In this document: in pieces, positions 59,545 through 64,000 of the stretch
Layout of the letters: each line of letters begins with the position of its first letter
How positions within the stretch are numbered: position 1 is the first letter of the stretch
Assembly (NCBI GenBank): GCA_005408345.1
Contig: SEMN01000321.1
Span: 186,001 to 250,000 of the forward strand
DNA length: 64,000 bases
From: Macquaria australasica
Lineage: Eukaryota > Chordata > Actinopteri > Centrarchiformes > Percichthyidae
Direction of reading: 5' to 3'
Made by a program: the position numbers and the translations under genes
The notes under the pieces: generated by a model
Seen by the model: the letters and a program-made list of their open reading frames with translations, nothing else
What the model was told of the DNA's origin: nothing
Databases searched by the model: none

Positions 59545-59670
59545 TCAGGTTTATGGGCCATGTAGGCAGGCTGTTCTCTAACCAGGTCAGAATAGCAGGG
59601 ATAGACTGGCGGGCTGCTGTGTCCATAGACAGCCCATTACACCCATCAATCAGCCGGCCTGCTAAGGCAC
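59545..59670. promoter_or_regulatory. possible conserved segment
   Basis: Repeat-free, GC-balanced (GGGCCATGTAGGCAGGCTGT, AATCAGCCGGCCTGC) behind an acceptor-like TTTCTCCTGTTTCCTCCAG. A plus-strand frame is open (RFMGHVGRLFSNQVRIAG) but no donor is obvious. It could be an exon or a conserved element; unresolved. Confidence 0.2.
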
Positions 59671-59682
59671 TCACCCAGGACA

Positions 59683-59716
59683 GGGGGGACGGGGGGACGG
59701 GGGGACAGGGGGGGGC
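59683..59716 (+). repeat. G-rich GGGGGGAC repeat
   Basis: Runs of six to eight G separated by AC or ACA: at least four G-tracts in 34 bp, a potential G-quadruplex. Confidence 0.85.
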
Positions 59717-61189
59717 AGATTTAAGAGGCCGCTATTGGAAGATTCATCGCTCCTGGCTGAGTCCTCCATCAGACACAGAAAAATAAATCTCCTCAAATCA
59801 ATTTGACTGCTGATGCTTTATTTCTCTGCAGAGGGAACGTGAGGTCTCCATATAATTATCAGCTCTTATTAAGCGGTGTATCAGTAATTAGTAGTAACTC
59901 ACTGTAAACCAAATGTGACCTTTAAGTGCAGTTCCTCTGATGGTCACTACATGCTGGCTCCAAAAGAAATGTAATATTTCTTGTCCCAGAATAAACTGAG
60001 CTCTTACTAAATGAGTGTGTCTCAGTGGTGATTCTAAAAATGATTGTGCCACTACAAAGATATGACTGTTTAAAATGAATGTGACATTTGATTGACAGGT
60101 GCCTGAGCATTGTCACTTTCACAACCTGCCTCAGGTCCAACACGGATTCATTCTGGCACCCAAACATGGAATTTCTGGCTGCATACTTTTCATGAAAACT
60201 GAACTGATGATTTTTTAACACGTGAGAATAATAATAAAAACAGCCACTCTCTTGATGAATAATCAAAGGAACTGATCAGTGTTAATGTCTGATGTTTCTT
60301 CTTACTGGATAAAATCAAACTGTGAAATTCAGTTCTGTCGTGTTTTCTGTTCTGGACATTTTTTGGAAAATGTGAATTATATTTCATGATGTTGAATTTT
60401 CTGTTTTGTTAACTAAAATGTTGCATTTTGCACCTCTGGGCCTCCGTAGTTTAGAGCTTCAGGTTAATAAAATAGTCCTTTAAAGATTAAGAGAGTCAAG
60501 TTTAAGCGAGTTGGACAATGCTTTTAAAATCATAGATATCTGCCAAAACAAATGTAGACTGTTCATTTACTCCCATCTGATTAAAAAAACCTATTAAACG
60601 TAAAAAACGGTCCAGAAGTTTGCTGGACTGAAATGTAGTCAGAATAATTATTAACAGTCTGGTGAATGACAGAATTTAAGATGTGAATGCATCAACACAA
60701 ACTAGCAAAAGAAGAAAAGAAGGCAAAACATGTTGCCCTTTAAAATTCAGACTTTCTAATTCACTGAGGAAACTGACAACAGCCCTGCCCTGTGACGATC
60801 AATACCCCCAAGATCTCGAGTAAAGCTAACTATAAACACCAGGATCCAGAAGGAACAAATCAAGAAAATACAACTTACACCAAAAAATACGTTGTATAAA
60901 TAAAGATTTTGGGGCTCCTGGCTGGCCTCAAAACGTTTGTAGATTTCAGAACAATGACAAGAAAATGGACAGGTGCCCTTAAAAGTAGTTTTCTTTTTAT
61001 ACTCCATCACTCCGTATGCCTCAACTTTCTTTCAACACTTCCAGAGTGCAAACTGTGATGCAGACCTGCAGTACTTAAAATGAAAGATTTCAGCCTCATT
61101 TCTTGACAGGAGACAAGTGAAGGTAGGAACTCTGTTAAACACAGCCGACAGCGCTCTTCAGGGTGACACATTCGTTTTATGAAAAAATA
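59717..61189. other. no gene seen
   Basis: AT-rich. 59820-59880 has TCCATATAATTATCAGC and TCAGTAATTAGTAGTAAC and might be conserved. Frames of 84-114 codons on the minus strand lack splice sites and coding-like composition. Confidence 0.45.
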
Positions 61190-61320
61190 TGCAAGTTGAA
61201 ATTTTCCAAGACAGAGCAACCTAATTATCTCATTTAGCAAATGTAAGCGTTGGAATCGCAGCTTTAAAACAGAAGGTCAAAACATTGCTGAGGGCGCCGT
61301 CAGCGTGAGACGCTTGATGC
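61190..61320. promoter_or_regulatory. possible conserved regulatory segment
   Basis: CAACCTAATTATCTCATTTA, then CGCAGCTTTAAAACAG and GAGGGCGCCGTCAGCG. Repeat-free with a TAATTA core. Inference. Confidence 0.22.
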
Positions 61321-61860
61321 TCAATAGGGCTGACATGTTTGAAATAAGAGTATCGAAGTTGAGTTCATGAATAAAATTTAAAAGTCTCGAATGTGCAAAG
61401 AACATGTCAAAAGCTTCCTTTATTTATTCATGGAAAGTGCTGGGAATCATCTCACTGTCATGTCGACCGACACTGTGGTTTTGTTATTTGTGGGTTTGAT
61501 GCCGACTGAGTTCTTCGTCGGCTAATAAACTCACTGAGCGGCTAATTAATGACCAACACAGACGCCTGACTGACTAACTAACCGACAACACAGAAAGCAA
61601 AGTGACTGATGAGCCAATCAAACCAATCAAATGATTAATCAACCAACTACATGACAAATTAACTTCCCAACCAACCAACTGCCGACCATATGACAAAATC
61701 AATGTGAATCAATCAAGCAAACACATCAGGTCTGAAGGTTTCACTTCCACTAGTTTTCAGCCGCATGGTTGCAGCGTGTCTTCAGACTGAGAGGCTGGTG
61801 ATTACAATGTGTGGCGTCTCGAGATGCTCCACTAACAGCTGAACACGTGTCAGCTTTCAG
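61321..61860. other. sequence upstream of the 61.9 kb exon candidate
   Basis: 61550-61720 is rich in AACCAA/GACTAAC words (ACTAACTAACCGACAAC, AACCAATCAAACCAATC), a loose low-complexity run. No other feature. Confidence 0.45.
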
Positions 61861-62115
61861 ACGGAGGAAAAGATCAGCAGCATCTGCACGGACGTCAGCA
61901 GCCTCCTTCTGTTTCCCGACGGAGCAAAACTTCATCTCCGTCCTTCACTTCAGAACAAGCTGCTCAACCTTTTCATCAACGTCGAGCAGAGATTTCACCA
62001 ACTTTCTCTGCTCGGTGTGAAGCTTCAACAAGGTCATCGTGTCTGTTATGTCTTCAGGCTGCCATCAACACTAATCCAACTTTTGAGGAACGTGCTCCTT
62101 CAGACAGATGCGTAA
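61861..62115 (+). CDS. candidate coding exon, unidentified, possibly broken
   Basis: After the acceptor GTCAGCTTTCAG at 61849-61860 one plus-strand frame is open for 84 codons to a TAA at 62113. It begins TEEKISSICTDVSSLLLFPD and includes LLNLFINVEQRFHQLSLL, an amphipathic helix-like segment. Third codon positions are markedly G/C rich in the first 57 codons, unlike the AT-rich surroundings, which is a typical vertebrate coding signature. A possible donor (CAAG then GTCATC) lies at 62033. If it is unused, the frame runs on as GHRVCYVFRLPSTLIQLL to the stop. Another frame, beginning MRKTLEFPDLMLRELN at 62108, looks equally coding-like and ends at a strong donor GTAAGA at 62176. A frameshift near 62084-62112 would join the two parts. 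It may therefore be a terminal exon, an internal exon with a damaged or misassembled site, or a pseudogene. The minus-strand frame over the same bases is probably its shadow. Family unknown. Confidence 0.42.
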   Translation, partial: TEEKISSICTDVSSLLLFPDGAKLHLRPSLQNKLLNLFINVEQRFHQLSLLGVKLQQGHRVCYVFRLPSTLIQLLRNVLLQTDA

Positions 62116-62175
62116 AACACTGGAGTTTCCAGACCTCATGCTCCGGGAGCTCAACATCAGAAAGCCAGGATGCAA

Positions 62176-62943
62176 GTAAGAGTTGCCTCTTACAAACACA
62201 TAGAGATTCAAACTCTTTACAAAGATACATGGACTTAAATCAAAACTCATGAACCCCTCATCATCTACAACAAACAGCAACACCAGCAAATATTCAATAT
62301 ACCATGAGTCCCATACAATACAATGAGATTTTGAGCCCTTGTAATGTCCCGCAGCAAAACAGTTTAGTTAATTTTATTGTTCGACTAAAACATTTACTCC
62401 CACAGTCTTAAACTCACCCAAAAATAATACTTCCGTCTGGAGTTTTGATAAGTTCTTAAAAAGAACCAGTCAAAGGAAGTATTTACAATCTGTTAACAAA
62501 GGTCCTCAACAATATGTTGAGTGATTAGCGCTCCCAAATAAACCATCTCAGATGCTAGCTCAGGCCTAGCTGGAGTTACCTGCATGTCAAATCAGAAGTT
62601 GCTGTTGTCAGTGGGGTGGAAGCAACTTGTAACGTCTTCTGCCCTGACTGTGGGACAACAGCAGAGGTGTACAATGTTCCAGGGAAGCCTGGATGATTGC
62701 TGACTGTGTAGGAAGCGGTTCAAATGTGAACAGTTTTTGGGGGTAGACTCAGATGCTGCAGAGGACACAAACTCAACGGGATGGACTCAGCCTCTTCCCT
62801 GTTGTTGGAAGTCTTGCCAGTATCTCTATGAACTGTGCTGTAATTGTGGAGGAAGATGTGCAGTACAGTTAATACTGGCAGGTGAATTCATGCTGCTTAT
62901 TGCATGAATAAATAAGTGTGTATAGACACTGGTGTATAGTGAG
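62176..62943. other. no gene seen
   Basis: Follows the GTAAGA donor-like site. No recognised repeats or exon-like blocks. Confidence 0.45.
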
Positions 62944-63115
62944 CAGTGGTGGAATGTACCTTATGTACATTTATTCAAGTACTGCGCTTACGTAAACATT
63001 TGAGGCACTTTGCTAATAATACTTACATCCTTCGACTTAAGTGACACTTTTAATGCCAGACTACTTTTACTTTTACTTACTTCAGTACAGGATCTGAATA
63101 CTTCCTCCATGACTG
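62944..63115. mobile_element. short internally deleted hAT element (TACTTTTACT family)
   Basis: It starts CAGTGGTGGAATGTACC and ends in GATCTGAATACTTCCTCCAT followed by GACTG, a mutated inverted end. The subterminal TACTTTTACTTTTACTTAC matches the element at 56281-57065. Flanking 8-mers ATAGTGAG and ATACTGAA agree at six of eight positions. Confidence 0.6.
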
Positions 63116-64000
63116 ATACTGAACCCTCACACGTGTAAACCTCTGTGCACGTTTTGGTCCATGCCAGACATCTCAGTCGTCCAAAGGCATCATGCTCAAG
63201 CAGGCGTGCACGGTTCCTGCTAAAATTATACATAAATGCATGTGGACACAGTCTGTTAAACTGCAAGCAAAGTGAAGTGAAAGCAGACAAATCTGTTTCC
63301 ATCAGACAGTATTGTATTTGATCTTTATAAATAAATAATTTTGCCACCCGAGCCAAGAAACCTGCAGCCTGACAGACCGGCCGACTGACCAAACAGCTCA
63401 TTAACCAAATAACTGACCAACAAAGCAACAGACCATCTGCTCAGCTGACTGACTGACTCGCTGGTATTTCAGAATGGGATCTGGCATCCTGTGTTCTCTG
63501 TGTTTGTTGGAGCCATTTTGGATCTATTTGTTTACTGTGGGTGTTAGCAGAGTCTTCGTCTCTAGCAGCTTCACCATGACACTGTATAAATCTGCTTTAA
63601 ATGCAGCAGAGATGACTCATCGTGTATGTGTGTGTGTGAGAGAGTACACTGCCGCTTGCTGCAGCATTATAACTGAGGTACATAACTTCTTTGTGTGTGT
63701 GTGTTTGGCAGGTGGAGGCAGAGGGAGATGAATTGCGCCCGGTGCCACAGAGAATTGTTTAATAAACATTTTTATTAGCTCCTTTCACACAGCCTGTGTG
63801 TGCGAGCGGGCGGCAGAGGCTGAACGCAGCGTCGTCAGCAGCAAATCCCATCACGCACTGCAGCCAGGATGTCACCAAGCAACGCTGGACCGCTCCTCAA
63901 CCCGACTGAAGGCAGGGAAACTAGACTTCACACACTTCAAAGCCCAAATAATGTGTGAGGCTTAAAGCAAGCACGGCGCTGTGTTACGGGAAAATAACTG
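63116..64000. other. no gene seen; CpG-richer end
   Basis: 63780-63900 is GC and CpG richer (GCGAGCGGGCGGCAGAGGC), possibly a small CpG-rich patch. A 29-codon frame starts at an ATG at 63869 in a poor context. The window ends before this can be judged. Confidence 0.35.

Noticed and set aside
61750..62037. Minus-strand frame with a helix-like peptide (LVKSLLDVDEKVEQLVLK) and one internal TGA, suggesting a selenoprotein-like or broken gene
   Set aside because: The plus-strand frame over the same bases is longer without a stop, has a better acceptor and G/C-rich third positions, so the minus frame is most likely its shadow.

Overview
The window looks like nuclear DNA from a ray-finned fish, most likely a spiny-rayed (percomorph) teleost. 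Long CA/GT microsatellites are everywhere. Several interspersed repeats are ones I recognise as common in fish genomes: an L2-type tail with a tRNA-like box, non-autonomous hAT elements, TTAA-flanked MITEs, a Tc1 relic and the ATGCTAAC-type repeat. No reading frame is long, there is no operon-like packing, and possible coding pieces appear as short blocks between AG and GT splice dinucleotides. This is intergenic or intronic sequence. I see no complete gene, rRNA, tRNA gene, CRISPR array or prokaryotic or organellar system.

Coding content is sparse. The best exon is 37458-37663 on the minus strand: 206 bp, open across its length, with a strong acceptor and a usable donor. It encodes a 68-residue helical stretch whose family I do not recognise. 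A second candidate is 61861-62115 on the plus strand, with GC-rich third positions behind a good acceptor. It seems to continue in another frame to a GTAAGA donor at 62176, so it is either a terminal exon or a broken one. Weaker candidates are 39054-39144, 40166-40646 and 55198-55391 (all minus) and 44091-44184 (plus). Both main exons could belong to long genes whose other exons lie outside the window or were missed by eye.

Layout. 1-5 kb: an L2/SINE-like tail, a TTAA MITE, and an inverted-repeat pair around a pyrimidine-rich tract. 5-18 kb: mostly unique sequence, CA repeats, a nested repeat at 11.65-12.44 kb and a dead Tc1 transposase at about 17 kb. 18-29 kb: old repeats, an L2 reverse transcriptase remnant, and a run of segments that resemble conserved regulatory DNA (26.2-29.9 kb). 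31-36.4 kb: very dense in dinucleotide repeats plus a 370-bp purine-rich tract. 37-41 kb: the best exon, weaker exon candidates and a second TTAA MITE. 42-50 kb: two long AT repeats, several regulatory-looking segments and a 24-bp tandem repeat. 50-64 kb: more hAT relics, including an element at 56281-57065 with terminal inverted repeats and an 8-bp target duplication, a hairpin-bearing regulatory-looking segment near 58 kb, and the 61.9 kb exon candidate.

The regulatory-looking segments are called only from base composition and homeodomain-type TAAT motifs, so they are hypotheses. Repeat family names come from memory of typical fish repeats and were not searched. Nothing here amounts to a new multi-gene system. 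The most useful follow-ups are identifying the two main exons and testing the 26-30 kb and 58 kb blocks for conservation.
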